Position numbers and translations under genes: made by a program. Positions 8,629 through 18,300 of a stretch of 64,000 nucleotides of DNA are shown here, piece by piece (position 1 is the stretch's first letter; each line of letters opens with the position of its first letter). The notes under the pieces were generated by a model. The model saw only the letters and a list, made by a program, of their open reading frames with translations, searched no databases and was not told the DNA's origin. Source of the DNA: Pseudomonas sp. SORT22 (GTDB lineage: Bacteria; Pseudomonadota; Gammaproteobacteria; Pseudomonadales; Pseudomonadaceae). Location: positions 3,286,501 to 3,350,500 of the forward strand of contig NZ_CP071007.1 in assembly GCF_018417635.1 (NCBI RefSeq). The letters are read 5' to 3'.

Positions 8629-11600
8629 TTACGTCAACAAACCGCTACCGAAATCTACCGCCTCATCAATAGTAACTTCGACGCGTTCCACCGGGGCAGC
8701 CGGGACCCAGCTTGCACGTTCCACTGGGCTAGCAGAAGCCTGTTTCGGAAACTTTACTGGACGGCAGCCAAAATATCGATCTTTAGAACCTTTAAACTCA
8801 CTAAACTTTTTCACACCCATGCCCTCAGTTTTTATTTTAAGAATATAAGCATCCTTCCCTTCTCTACTTCCCGCAGCCTTGAGCGCAGCAACCACCTCAT
8901 TCATCTCAAAGTTAGCGCGCACGGTACCGAGAAAGCCTTTAACGGGCTTGCCCGTCATCTTATGAAGTTGTTCTGCAAGCGAAGGAAAGCCTAACTCCGC
9001 GTTGGCTGAGTTGCACACGAGCAAACGGATACTCTTATATTTTTGTAAATCTATACTATGGTGCTTCAAATTACTGATCAGACTATAGGCACCCCAATAG
9101 TCATCCCCAACTCTCAGACTGGCTGAGGTATCCCCAGGCCGCATCACTCCGTGAGCCTGAATGGTCAGGCGTTTACCGCCCTTATGAATATCCTCCAAGT
9201 AATGTAAATCTTCGCTAAATCTATGAATATAGTTTTGCACTTTAGAGCCTGAAGCCTCCAATGTTGCTTTTTCCCCCATCACCACGCTTATCCATTTTTT
9301 TGAAGACAACGCCGCCACTTTTGCCCCGGTCATGGCCACTGCCCCGCTCAAGATCCCCGACGCCATCCCGGCCCGGCCCAGCCACGCAGACAGTTCCGGA
9401 TCACTTTCCGCTGTCGCTGCCGAGGCGATATCAAAGGCGGCCGACACCGCCGCCAGCCCTACTACAGCCAGCGTCCAGCCTATCGATGCGCCGCCCGTGA
9501 ACGGCGCCAAGGCAACACCAATACCGGCAAACAATGCGGCCCTGAAGACTGGGTCGTACGTTAGCGGCATATGGGTATAGGAGCTGGACTGGTGGGTGAC
9601 GGTGACGTGTCCACTGGGGTCATGGCGGTTGACCGGGTCATTCGAGCAGTAACTGTATGGGTTGGTGCCGCCGATACCAAACGGGCTTTCACTGTCAGGC
9701 TTGGTAAACTGCTGCAACTCTGGATCATAAACCCGGTAACTGTGCCCCAGGTGATACACCTGATTGCCGGTGTCTAGCACCTCGCCATTAAAGCCCAGCC
9801 AGTGGTCGTCGTCGTCAGCACTGGCGCGATAGCCAAAGGGAGTATAAGAAAAGAACGTCGGGGACTTACTTGCATGATCAAGTGTGGCGATCAAGCTGCC
9901 ATTAGCGTCGCACAGTTCGAAACTGAAGGCCGCGTCCGCATTGCCAACCTGGGTCGATTGCAACACCGCGCCCGTGCCGAGCGTGAGCAGGCGCGTGGTC
10001 CGCTGAGTGTTGGCATCCCCGGTCAAGTAAACTCGCCCGGTAATACGCTCACCACAGTATTCATACTTGATGGTGCGCTGGTCTTTTTTCCCCACTAAGC
10101 GGCCGTCGGTTGCGTACACAAAGCAATCTTTGCCACCCTCATGCGCAATACTGTTAACCCTGCCGGCCACATCGTAATCGTAACGGTGGCCGTTGCGACT
10201 GTTCAAGCGTCCTTCACTATCGTATTCAAGCTTGATGTCGTCAATGTTCTCGTCGCTATTGGCCACGGAGAGCAGGCGAGTTTTATCGTTAGTGTCATAG
10301 GTATACGTGCTGGTGTTGCTCCCTGCATCTGTATTGCTGACACACGTGAGCATGTTACCCAAGGTATCGTAGGTAAAGTCCTGTTGCTTGAGCAACGCCC
10401 CCCAAGGCGTTACAGGTCGCTCCTGACCCGAGCAGGTGTATTTCAACAACTGGCCTTTTGTTGTGTAGCTAAAGCTTTCCTTGCGCAAGGAACTGTTATT
10501 CTGTTTCAGCTCCGATGCCGTTACCCGACCACCTTCATCATATTCGCGCGTGAGGCTGATAGTGGGAAAACCAGCACAGGTAAAGGTACGTTCTATTTCC
10601 CGCCCCATTTTATCGTGGGTAAACGTGGTGCTAAGGCAGGTATCGGTGCTGGAACGGGTTACCTCTTCACCTACCAGTACATCGCCTCGATGATAGTAAT
10701 GGGTTTTCGCACCAAAGGCCTTGTTATCAGCCAATCGCAGCGACTTCGTGCAGCGCCCGCCGCTGTAGGAATACCGGGTTTCACCACCTGCGGCGTCAGT
10801 CTCTTCATGCACCAGGCCGCCCAGTGTGTGTTTCACCTTCGAGCTCCAACTATGCTCTTCGCCAGACTGGGTCGTCTCAATAACCCCTAGGTTAAATTTT
10901 TCGTTGAATGACCAACTGCCAAAATCACTGAGCCTGGTCCCCAATTCTGTGGGTGTGGTAAACGCCCCGACGCCCCAGCGATCACCTTTTTGATAGCGGT
11001 ATTTCACCTCGCGCCCACCAATGTTGGTACTGATGATCCGCCCCAGCCGATCCAGGGACAGGCGCCCAACTTCATAAACGTTTGATTCGCCTACCTTCTG
11101 AATTTTCGTCTTGCTGACAATGTCCGCCAGCACATGCGCGGGACGTTCGGTAATCGTGTTGACCCCATCACAGGTCGTCTGCGTCACCCGGCCAAAATCA
11201 TCATATTGGTAGCTGATCTCGGGCTGGCCCGTGCTACTGGCGGTGCTGACCCTGCCCCATGCATCGTAGCTGTAGGTATTGGTATGTAACACCGTACCAT
11301 CACTGCCCTGCAGTTGCACACTGGCAACCGCACCGTCGAGGTTATACTGGGTAATTGTTTTCGCGTACTTCAGCGTTTCATCTACCGGCGGATTGGTAGT
11401 GCTGGAACTGCGTTTTATCTCTGTCCACTCTTGCAACTGACGGGTGTCTTTGTCATAACGGTAGTGTTTGCGTTCCTTGACCGGAACTCCGTCAAAGTTT
11501 TGCATAGCATATTCTACGATCTGCGTATCACCCTCGCTGCTGTAGCTGACAATCACTGTAGAAATGGGCTTATCATCGAAGCTGTAATCCTCACTCGTCG

Positions 11601-13128
11601 ACTTCGCCAGCCGTCCATCCTTGGCGTATTCACTATCTGACGATTTCAGCCACTCCCCTTTGCCACCCATAATGAAGGTGTTTACTTCGCGGCCCAGCGC
11701 GTCGACACCAATCGCCATCCTGCGACCTTCAGCGGGGGTAATGTAATAGAAGCTATCACCGGCGGTAGGGTACTCATAGGTCGTCGTCTTTTCCTCGCTT
11801 TTATCCGTTGCCTTGTAAGCAACAGAAATCAACCGGCGCTGTGCATCATAAGCATAGGCAGTATACCCGTCCGGCCCCGCACTTGAAATTAACTGACCGG
11901 TATAAATTGATGTGCATATTTTACTATTTGCCGATGTCGAAGCATCCTTGCCAGGATAACTCGTGCTCCGCTCAACATTGTCACCTACTACTTTGTAAGA
12001 AAAATTCAGGTGCTGTGCAGAGTCGGCCACCACCTTACCTTCATTGTCCAAAATCGCCGACATCGTCGACTTTACCTGACCATGAAAGGGGCTATTGATA
12101 TCATTAACATAACGGGTCTCCTCCAACGTCATCGAATTGGCTTTATAGCTCTTGAGCTTGGCTTCCAGTGTTTGCTTAAACGCCGGCAAGAAACCCTCAA
12201 TGGTTTGCTTGACAATTTCCTCTTTGAATCCCGCTGTTTTTTGCGCGGCACTGAGTTGTTCAAGCAGTTTTTTACCATCGACGCCGGTCGCTTCGAGAAT
12301 TTCTGCATGGGTGATTTTTTTCGCTATTTCCGAGTAATCATCTTGCCCACAGTCGGCATTGTAGACCACCAACTTTTGTGAAGGCTTTACTGCCCAATCG
12401 ACATCGGCAACATTGTATTTTGGCCCTTTCAGCTTTAGTTTGGTGTATCCATAGAATGTAAGGCTCAGGTCCACAACCTCACCCCCTACCCACTTGTACA
12501 CCCGCTCGGACTCAAGGTGTGAGTTTTGGTAGTTGGGGTCAAGTGGGCAGCTCAAGTTGGCGGCTGATGGCAAATTGAAGCGCTTCGAGGCACTGGGTGC
12601 AGGGTAAGGGGTTGTGGCGACGACGCGATCGACTCGCGTACCGTGCCACACACCTTTCTTACCTTGGGAGGTGAGTTCTGTCATCCAGTTAGCGAAGTGC
12701 AGCACAGGCATCAGATAGGTCATCCAGGCAAAGAGCGACTGGTCGGTGATCTTGATCTGGTTCTTTGCCTCCACTGACAGCGCACGGGTTTTGTAGTAAG
12801 TCCACTGCATGGCGATGCCATTGTTTGATTTGTAAGTAATATTACCTTCAAGGTCCATAATCCAGCAGGTGGTATTCTGTTCATTGGCAGGTGCATTTGG
12901 CTTGGATATTTTGGTGTACCCCAGAAAACAATCCCACTCTTTTACCGGAATGACATCTTGCACAATTTCCGTTACTTCACCCCCTTCGGTTATCGTTTCC
13001 TTGAAGACTCGACCTTCCAAATTAAAACACTTAACCGTCGTGCTTTCTTTATCGCCAGCCACGAACTCAGCGGTAATTGTTTTGTAGTTGGGCAGCAAGG
13101 GCATGGAGCCGTAACTGTAAGAAGTCAC
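8629..13128 (-). CDS. RHS-repeat polymorphic toxin, main part with C-terminal caspase-like domain (frameshifted from its N-terminus)
   Basis: 1499 residues from a GTG at 13128, but the same frame is open and clearly coding further upstream to ~13300, where it should join the N-terminal piece (13272-14009). The joined protein would be 1793 residues. The body has dozens of YD repeats (YEYPTAG, YSYDAWGRV, YQYDDFGRV, YDYDVAGRV), which form a closed beta cocoon around the toxin. The RHS core ends at RVYDPELQQFTKPDSESP, then NPYSYCSNDPVNRHDPSGH, the usual self-cleavage and toxin boundary. A hydrophobic segment follows (FAGIGVALAPFTGGASIGWTL). The last ~200 residues show IQAHGVMRPGD and LLVCNSANAE: His1326-Gly and Cys1372, 46 residues apart, as in clan CD (caspase/CHAT/C80) peptidases. 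The enzymatic class is inference. Base composition is AT-richer than the neighbours. Confidence 0.85.
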   Translation of the reverse strand: MTSYSYGSMPLLPNYKTITAEFVAGDKESTTVKCFNLEGRVFKETITEGGEVTEIVQDVIPVKEWDCFLGYTKISKPNAPANEQNTTCWIMDLEGNITYKSNNGIAMQWTYYKTRALSVEAKNQIKITDQSLFAWMTYLMPVLHFANWMTELTSQGKKGVWHGTRVDRVVATTPYPAPSASKRFNLPSAANLSCPLDPNYQNSHLESERVYKWVGGEVVDLSLTFYGYTKLKLKGPKYNVADVDWAVKPSQKLVVYNADCGQDDYSEIAKKITHAEILEATGVDGKKLLEQLSAAQKTAGFKEEIVKQTIEGFLPAFKQTLEAKLKSYKANSMTLEETRYVNDINSPFHGQVKSTMSAILDNEGKVVADSAQHLNFSYKVVGDNVERSTSYPGKDASTSANSKICTSIYTGQLISSAGPDGYTAYAYDAQRRLISVAYKATDKSEEKTTTYEYPTAGDSFYYITPAEGRRMAIGVDALGREVNTFIMGGKGEWLKSSDSEYAKDGRLAKSTSEDYSFDDKPISTVIVSYSSEGDTQIVEYAMQNFDGVPVKERKHYRYDKDTRQLQEWTEIKRSSSTTNPPVDETLKYAKTITQYNLDGAVASVQLQGSDGTVLHTNTYSYDAWGRVSTASSTGQPEISYQYDDFGRVTQTTCDGVNTITERPAHVLADIVSKTKIQKVGESNVYEVGRLSLDRLGRIISTNIGGREVKYRYQKGDRWGVGAFTTPTELGTRLSDFGSWSFNEKFNLGVIETTQSGEEHSWSSKVKHTLGGLVHEETDAAGGETRYSYSGGRCTKSLRLADNKAFGAKTHYYHRGDVLVGEEVTRSSTDTCLSTTFTHDKMGREIERTFTCAGFPTISLTREYDEGGRVTASELKQNNSSLRKESFSYTTKGQLLKYTCSGQERPVTPWGALLKQQDFTYDTLGNMLTCVSNTDAGSNTSTYTYDTNDKTRLLSVANSDENIDDIKLEYDSEGRLNSRNGHRYDYDVAGRVNSIAHEGGKDCFVYATDGRLVGKKDQRTIKYEYCGERITGRVYLTGDANTQRTTRLLTLGTGAVLQSTQVGNADAAFSFELCDANGSLIATLDHASKSPTFFSYTPFGYRASADDDDHWLGFNGEVLDTGNQVYHLGHSYRVYDPELQQFTKPDSESPFGIGGTNPYSYCSNDPVNRHDPSGHVTVTHQSSSYTHMPLTYDPVFRAALFAGIGVALAPFTGGASIGWTLAVVGLAAVSAAFDIASAATAESDPELSAWLGRAGMASGILSGAVAMTGAKVAALSSKKWISVVMGEKATLEASGSKVQNYIHRFSEDLHYLEDIHKGGKRLTIQAHGVMRPGDTSASLRVGDDYWGAYSLISNLKHHSIDLQKYKSIRLLVCNSANAELGFPSLAEQLHKMTGKPVKGFLGTVRANFEMNEVVAALKAAGSREGKDAYILKIKTEGMGVKKFSEFKGSKDRYFGCRPVKFPKQASASPVERASWVPAAPVERVEVTIDEAVDFGSGLLT

Positions 13129-13271
13129 TTGGTTCGCTATTAAGTCGCCAGCAAACGAACATGAGTACTTTGATACCTTGCTCTTGCTACCGTCTGCAAT
13201 CGCTTCAACACTTTCAGTGTGTGTGTCAGCGCTGATACTTAGAGACCTTAAGGGGTAAGCACTTTTTATCG

Positions 13272-14009
13272 TTACTTCTCTTCCGTTGTACGTCTTTTTT
13301 TCGTGCTGGCGTCTTCTACCTCTGTCGCATCATACACCACACCCGTAAATTTAAATTTCCGCAAGCGTTGAGTGGCATAGGTATCGAGCGCGGTGGTTTT
13401 CATCACCACCGACCTACTCACGTCTTTCCCCGTATAAATTTTACACTTAATAGCTTTCTCAGCCACTTCTTGCTCAAACAGTAAACACTTCCCGTCATCC
13501 TCTATGCTTTTAATAATCCAACCTGCCGCCGAGTCCCCAGCCCAATTAATGGAGACAGAACGCCCTTCTACTGTAGTGATTTTTTTTGCAGCGCAGTACA
13601 CAACTTTCAGGGTTCCTGAACCCCTAACTCCAACAGACCCAATGCTACCAAGCACCTCAGTACGCCCGTCCTTGGAGAACACCCAAATCTCGTTATCTTT
13701 TGAAATAATTCTATAATTAGGTAAAACAACACTCTCTCCGTGATTTAAGCTAATCTGCTCCCCTGTACTTAAGTACAGAAACACCCTTCCGTATGTTATA
13801 GGATTAATTTCTCCTTGGTCGTAATTAATAACATAATGCGCCCATGAAACCCCCGGCCCCCATGTCCCCTCCGCCGCCGAATACCGATAACACACCTCCA
13901 CTTCCGGCCCACACCCGGCATTGCCCACCAGCGTGGCAATTGGAATGGTGGCGCCATAGCCACCGGAATTTTCATCTACCTGGATATACTTTTGCAGTTG
14001 TTCGCTCAT
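13272..14009 (-). CDS. RHS-repeat protein, N-terminal fragment cut by a frameshift
   Basis: 245 residues from the ATG at 14009 (MSEQLQKYIQVDENSGG); GGAG stands seven bases before it, better than the TTG five codons upstream. It holds the N-terminal beta-propeller-like part found in large RHS proteins (IPIATLVGNAGCGPEVEVCYRYS). It ends prematurely (DASTKKRRTTEEK, stop) just after a run of seven A on the coding strand (plus-strand T at 13295-13301). With eight A the frame would continue as STKKKTYNGREVTIKS into the coding sequence upstream of 13128. So this is one gene split by a one-base deletion, a sequencing error, or a slippage site that makes the full protein at some frequency. Confidence 0.8.
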   Translation of the reverse strand: MSEQLQKYIQVDENSGGYGATIPIATLVGNAGCGPEVEVCYRYSAAEGTWGPGVSWAHYVINYDQGEINPITYGRVFLYLSTGEQISLNHGESVVLPNYRIISKDNEIWVFSKDGRTEVLGSIGSVGVRGSGTLKVVYCAAKKITTVEGRSVSINWAGDSAAGWIIKSIEDDGKCLLFEQEVAEKAIKCKIYTGKDVSRSVVMKTTALDTYATQRLRKFKFTGVVYDATEVEDASTKKRRTTEEK

Positions 14010-14184
14010 GGTAGTGCTCCACAATTGGCAATAACGCTGAAGAGACAGAATCAGTGGCTACGGAGAAATAGTAGGCGGGTGATCCACGATCACCCCAAGC
14101 ATAGTAAGAGACCTCGCCTGGAAACGCCCAGGACTCCAGCCCGTGTCGCCGTTAACGGAGTCCATGGGAATTATTTGCCGTACG

Positions 14185-14541
14185 CTATTCTTTCTGCCAG
14201 ATGCCGCCCCATTCATAGCCAACAAGAAATGATTCTTGGGCATGTAGATTCGCCATTACCAAAGCCCCTGTAAGAGCCCCATCTGAAATATTGAATGCAC
14301 CAGCACAGCCAAATCTTTGGTCAGACCCAAAATAATCCTGCACAAACAAAGCCAGACTAGCTGGCGCCCCCCCCTTATCTAGCCGCACATTCCCTCTACA
14401 GCCAAGGGTTTCCCCTTTAAAAGTTACCTCCCCTGAGACGTCCGACCCCTCTACTGCATTCAAATTCTCTACCGTGCTTATCTCAATTACTACATCTTCG
14501 ATGGCATTTTTATACCGACCAATCACAGTTTCAATAGCCAT
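14185..14541 (-). CDS. Orphan 118-aa protein upstream of the RHS gene
   Basis: 118 residues, ATG at 14541 preceded by GAGGTGTCATT (ribosome binding site at good spacing). No signal peptide or membrane segment. The composition is acidic and Gly/Val/Ala-rich with alternating strands (VVIEISTVENLNAVEGSDVSGEVTFKGETLG), suggesting a small beta protein; two cysteines (in LGCRGNV and FGCAGAF) may be notable. I do not recognise the family. It shares orientation and the AT-rich composition of the RHS gene and lies 175 bases upstream, so co-transcription is possible. Candidate roles (loading adaptor, immunity protein, or unrelated cargo) are speculation. Confidence 0.6.
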   Translation of the reverse strand: MAIETVIGRYKNAIEDVVIEISTVENLNAVEGSDVSGEVTFKGETLGCRGNVRLDKGGAPASLALFVQDYFGSDQRFGCAGAFNISDGALTGALVMANLHAQESFLVGYEWGGIWQKE

Positions 14542-14827
14542 AATGACACCTCAAATTTAATTAAACACCCAGCGCCGCCATTTCACTTTATGCCACGCAA
14601 AAAATCTAAAGTTTTTTTCCACTCCGAACAACTAGCAAAAATAACAGTGTTCGTACGTACAGTATTTTCAAGCAAATAAGCGTTGTACAAGAATCTAGAC
14701 AACCGCCATCACAGCACCGGAGTACTGATAGGCGGTGGAGTCCCTGTCCGTTGCAGAAAGAGACCATCATGGTTAAAGGCTACGAAACTCCTGATTTAGC
14801 CGGCAGCTGGGTGCCATAGGAGAAGCC
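14542..14827. other. Intergenic AT-rich stretch without recognisable gene
   Basis: 286 bases between the orphan gene and the broken DUF3077-type gene. It includes the promoter region for the minus-strand RHS block (AT-rich, around 14560-14700). A 16-codon frame starting at ATG 14769 has no ribosome binding site and no recognisable similarity. I see no insertion sequence ends, tRNA or attachment repeat here. Confidence 0.4.
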
Positions 14828-15134
14828 TCAACATTTATTCATCGCTGTGGATTCAACTCCATCCAACACCGCATCAATCAACGCCACCGCCATCTCCACC
14901 GAATGCTGCGTCGACCACACAAGGCCCTTCCCCGCCTCACTGCTGTACTGCACCGCTTCAGCAATGGTCGAGCTGGCACAGCGCAAATACACCAACGCAT
15001 GCACCAGCGCATCTTCGGCACTCACGCCGGCGCGTACGCAAAACAGAGGGGGGGTGTTCAGGGCAGCTTTTGACCGGCTTCTCGACGGTCTCAACGAACT
15101 GCATTTTTGAAGTGCTTGAATTGCGGTTATCCAT
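14828..15134 (-). pseudogene. DUF3077-type small protein, frameshifted in a C7 run
   Basis: The ATG at 15134 has AAGGAA six bases before it and starts MDNRNSSTSKMQFVETVEKPVKS. The frame is then lost, while the next frame reads PLFCVRAGVSAEDALVHALVYLR and on to VESTAMNKC and a stop at 14828. The second part matches the pattern of the small Pseudomonas DUF3077 family (LF-V-x-GV-s-EDAL-x-h-A-x-x-L-L-x-C). The break is at a run of seven C on the coding strand (plus-strand G at 15048-15054); with six C the protein is continuous, 101 residues. It may be a real null allele, a phase-variable run, or an assembly error. Function of the family is unknown. Confidence 0.75.
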
Positions 15135-15290
15135 GGTGAGTTCCTTACCGGCACCATGAGTGTTGTTCGGATCGCCAAACCCGACCACCGAGCCTCCGGC
15201 AGTTGATCGAGCCAGTGGGCAAGCCTTGCCCAGGCAATCGGCCACAAGCGATAGGCGTTGCAGGAATGCTCCTAGGACTTGATGCCCTGC

Positions 15291-15306
15291 AATAACTACC
15301 ACCCGC
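15291..15306 (+). repeat. Leader repeat copy 1 (AATAACTACCACCCGC)
   Basis: A 16-base identical repeat whose first base lies 69 bases before the ATG of the first LRR toxin gene. The second copy lies 68 bases before the second LRR gene. Matching position suggests that the duplication that made the tandem pair carried the leader with it. Confidence 0.7.
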
Positions 15307-15359
15307 CCCCCCCTCCCCCATCGTCTCCTGTCGGCCTTTACCCCCACAGGACCACCACC

Positions 15360-18300
15360 ATGACCCCGCCCAACCCACCCATCCCCCACCACACCTTCAT
15401 CCAGCAAAACCTCCCCACCTGGCCCCAGCACACCACCGCCGACCACTGGCAACGCCTGCGCCAAGCCCAGCAACCAGCCCAGGGCCACGCCGGCCTTGAG
15501 GCCGACTGGTTCGCCAATGCCGCCCCCGACCTGCGCGAGGCGGTGCTGGCCGCCCAAGCGCGCAGCCGGGCCTCGACAGCGGCACTGGCCAATAAACTGC
15601 GTGGCCTGCAAGGCCTGACGCGCTTTGCCGAGCAGCTGCTCGCCGAGCGCCTGCAGGCCGACTTCGGCGTACTGCTTGAGGTCAGCAAGGCGCAATGGGT
15701 GGATTACGAAGAGGTGCTGTTTTCACCCCGCCAGCCACCCAAGGCCGTGGCCAAGGCGCCGATCAGCCTGCTCCAGGCCGCCCTGCATAATTTTTATGCC
15801 GATCAGGGCTTTCTTTCGCCGAGCTACTTGCGCACCGACGCCGGGAGCACGCTGGCGATTTCAGTACAAGCCTTCGCCGCCTCCTGCCGTGCCCTGGACC
15901 TGGGCCAGCGCTATCAGGCGCATTTACTCAGCCAGTACAGCGCGCCCTTGGTCGCCCAGCTGTGGATCAGTGCCACCCAGGACCGCTTGCGTGCCGCCGT
16001 GCAGTTGGCACGCCTGCGCCGGCATGTTCGCGGCATAACCCAGGACCGCTTGCTGGACCTGTTGGACGGCAACGCCCAGTCGATGCCGGTGCAGCAGGTG
16101 AGCCTGTTCGCCATCGCCTTGCGTGAAGTGTTGCTGTTCTATCCGCAAGGCCTGGGTGATGATCAACCCGTAGTGCTGTGGCTACCCGCAGCGCCAGACG
16201 GCGAGCTGGTTGAATATGCATCGCTGGCCGAGTGCACGGCGGCCTTGCAAGCGCGCTTGTGCAAGGCTGACTTCCGGCAGTTCTTCGCCCGTTTTGTCAG
16301 CACCGCGCAACAGGCGCATTTTTTCAGCGTGCTCAAGCGCAACCTCGATGGCGGCGACGCCAGGGCGGACCAAGACTGGCCGCTGCAAGCCGGCGCCGAC
16401 CTGCACCTGAGCACCGCCAAGCTGCCCAGCCCGCCCTTTCGCCTGCTGTTCGAGCAGCACCTGCAACAGGCCCTGGACGATGCCCGCCTGCTGGCGGTGC
16501 CGAGCGCCGATGCCGATGCGGCGCGGCATGCGCAAATCAAGGCGTTCTGGGAAAGCAGCGCGCTGAACTTTCTCAATGCCGCGGCGTTCTTTGTCCCCGG
16601 CCTGGGTGAGGTGATGATGGCCGTGGTGGCCTATCAACTGGTCGAGGAAGTGGTTGAAGGCGTGCAGGCCTGGCAGGTCGGCGATATCGATGCGGCCATG
16701 GAGCATATGGAATCGGTGGCGTTGAACGTGGCTTTTATCGGCGGCCTGGCCGTGGCCGGTAAGGCGGCGGCGCAATTGTCGAAGCTGGCCGAGGTGCGCC
16801 TGGCCGATGGCCGGGTGCGCTTGTGGCAGCCAGACCTGACCCCTTACCGTAGCGCCGTCGAGCTGCCCGCTGAACTGAGCGCCAATGACCTGGGCCAGTA
16901 CCTGCAAGGCGGCAAGACCTACGTGCGGATTGACGGTCACCTGCACGAGCAACGCTTCGATCCGGCGGTGAAGCGGTGGCGCCTTGTTCACCCCAGCGAT
17001 CCCGGCGCCTATGAACCCGAGCTGGAGCATAACAGTCATGGCGCCTGGCGCTCGGTTCACGAAAGGCCGCTGAACTGGTCGGCCGGGCAACTGCTGCGCC
17101 GCCTCGGGCCGCTCAGCGAGGGCTTGGGCGATGCCGAGCTGCTGGCGGCGCTGGAGCTCAGCGGCACGTCCGAGGCGCAGCTGCGCCAGGCGCTGGTGAG
17201 CAACGCGCCACCGCCGCCGCTGCTCGCCGATACCCTGGCTCGCCTGCAGGCCGCGCGCCGGGCCGGCAGCCGCGCGCAGTTCGCGCAGAGCTACACGGCG
17301 CAGTCGCCTGCAGCAGCGAGCAGCGAACTGCCTCTGGTTCGCGCCCTGCAAGGCTTGTACAGCCCGGTGCTGGCCAGTGCCGACAGTGATCGCCTGCTGC
17401 TGGCCTGTGTGCAGCGCCTGCCCGGTTGGCCTGAAGACCTGTCCCTGGAGCTGCGCGGCAGTGCTGTTGATGGTCCGCTGCTGGAACAGATTGGCCTGCG
17501 CTCGGCGCCCCGGCGCACGGTGGTGGTAAAGACCCTGGACGGTTACCAGGCGCAGCCCGGGCCATCGGTCGATGACCTGTTCGAGGCAGCGTTCAACAGC
17601 CTGGACAGCGACGCGCGTGAGGTGCTGGCCGTGCCCGACAGTACGGCATTAATGGCCAAGGTGCGCAGCCTGGCCTTGCAGCACCGCGACCAGCTCAGCC
17701 AATGGCTGTGGTCGTACCGGCGCTTTGCCTGGCCTGAAACCGGCGGCTTGCGCGGCGGCAGTGGCCGTGGCTACCCACAGGGCAGCCATGCCCTCGCCTC
17801 GCTGGTGGCGCGCTACCGCAGGCTGTATCCGGCACTGACCGACGCTCAGGCGCAAAGGGCGCTGGACAGCTGGGCCGGGGTCAACCTCAATGCCGCCGAG
17901 CAGCTCGGCCGCCTGGAGCAACAGTTCACCGGCCTGCAGCGCGACCTGGCGCACTGGTCCGCCGCCAACGAGGCGCGCCAGACCCTGCGCGACGAGCTGA
18001 TCAGCGTCTGGCAGCAGGAACGCTATCGGCAATTGCCCGATGGCTCGCGGGTGTTCCAGCTGAACATGGACGAAACCGGGCTGAACACCGACGACCTGCG
18101 CAGTTTCCCGGCCATCCAGGCGTCGTTCGCCCATGTGCGCGAACTGTCGCTGGACGACAACCCGCTGGACGCGCTGCCAAGGGCCTTCAGCCGGCACTTC
18201 CCCAACCTGCAGCGCCTGTCATTGAGCAGTACCCAGCTGAGCAGCGTACCCAGTGGCCTGGGCCCGCAACTGCGGGTCATGGACCTGTCGGACAGTGCCC

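Noticed and set aside
8530..8994. 154-codon plus-strand frame at the RHS 3' end as a possible immunity gene
   Set aside because: Mostly antisense to the toxin tip, wrong strand for co-transcription, and the sequence (WASRSLFRKLYWTAAK) has no protein-like features.
10141..10890. 249-codon plus-strand frame inside the RHS gene
   Set aside because: Antisense of the YD-repeat region, whose repetitive codons keep the reverse frame open.
14769..14819. 16-codon frame (MVKGYETPDLAG...)
   Set aside because: No ribosome binding site, no partner or similarity seen; could be a remnant but cannot be supported.
15279..15359. N-terminal extension of the first LRR protein
   Set aside because: Proline-run sequence with a TTG start and no ribosome binding site; the paralog starts at the equivalent of 15360, which has AGGA upstream.
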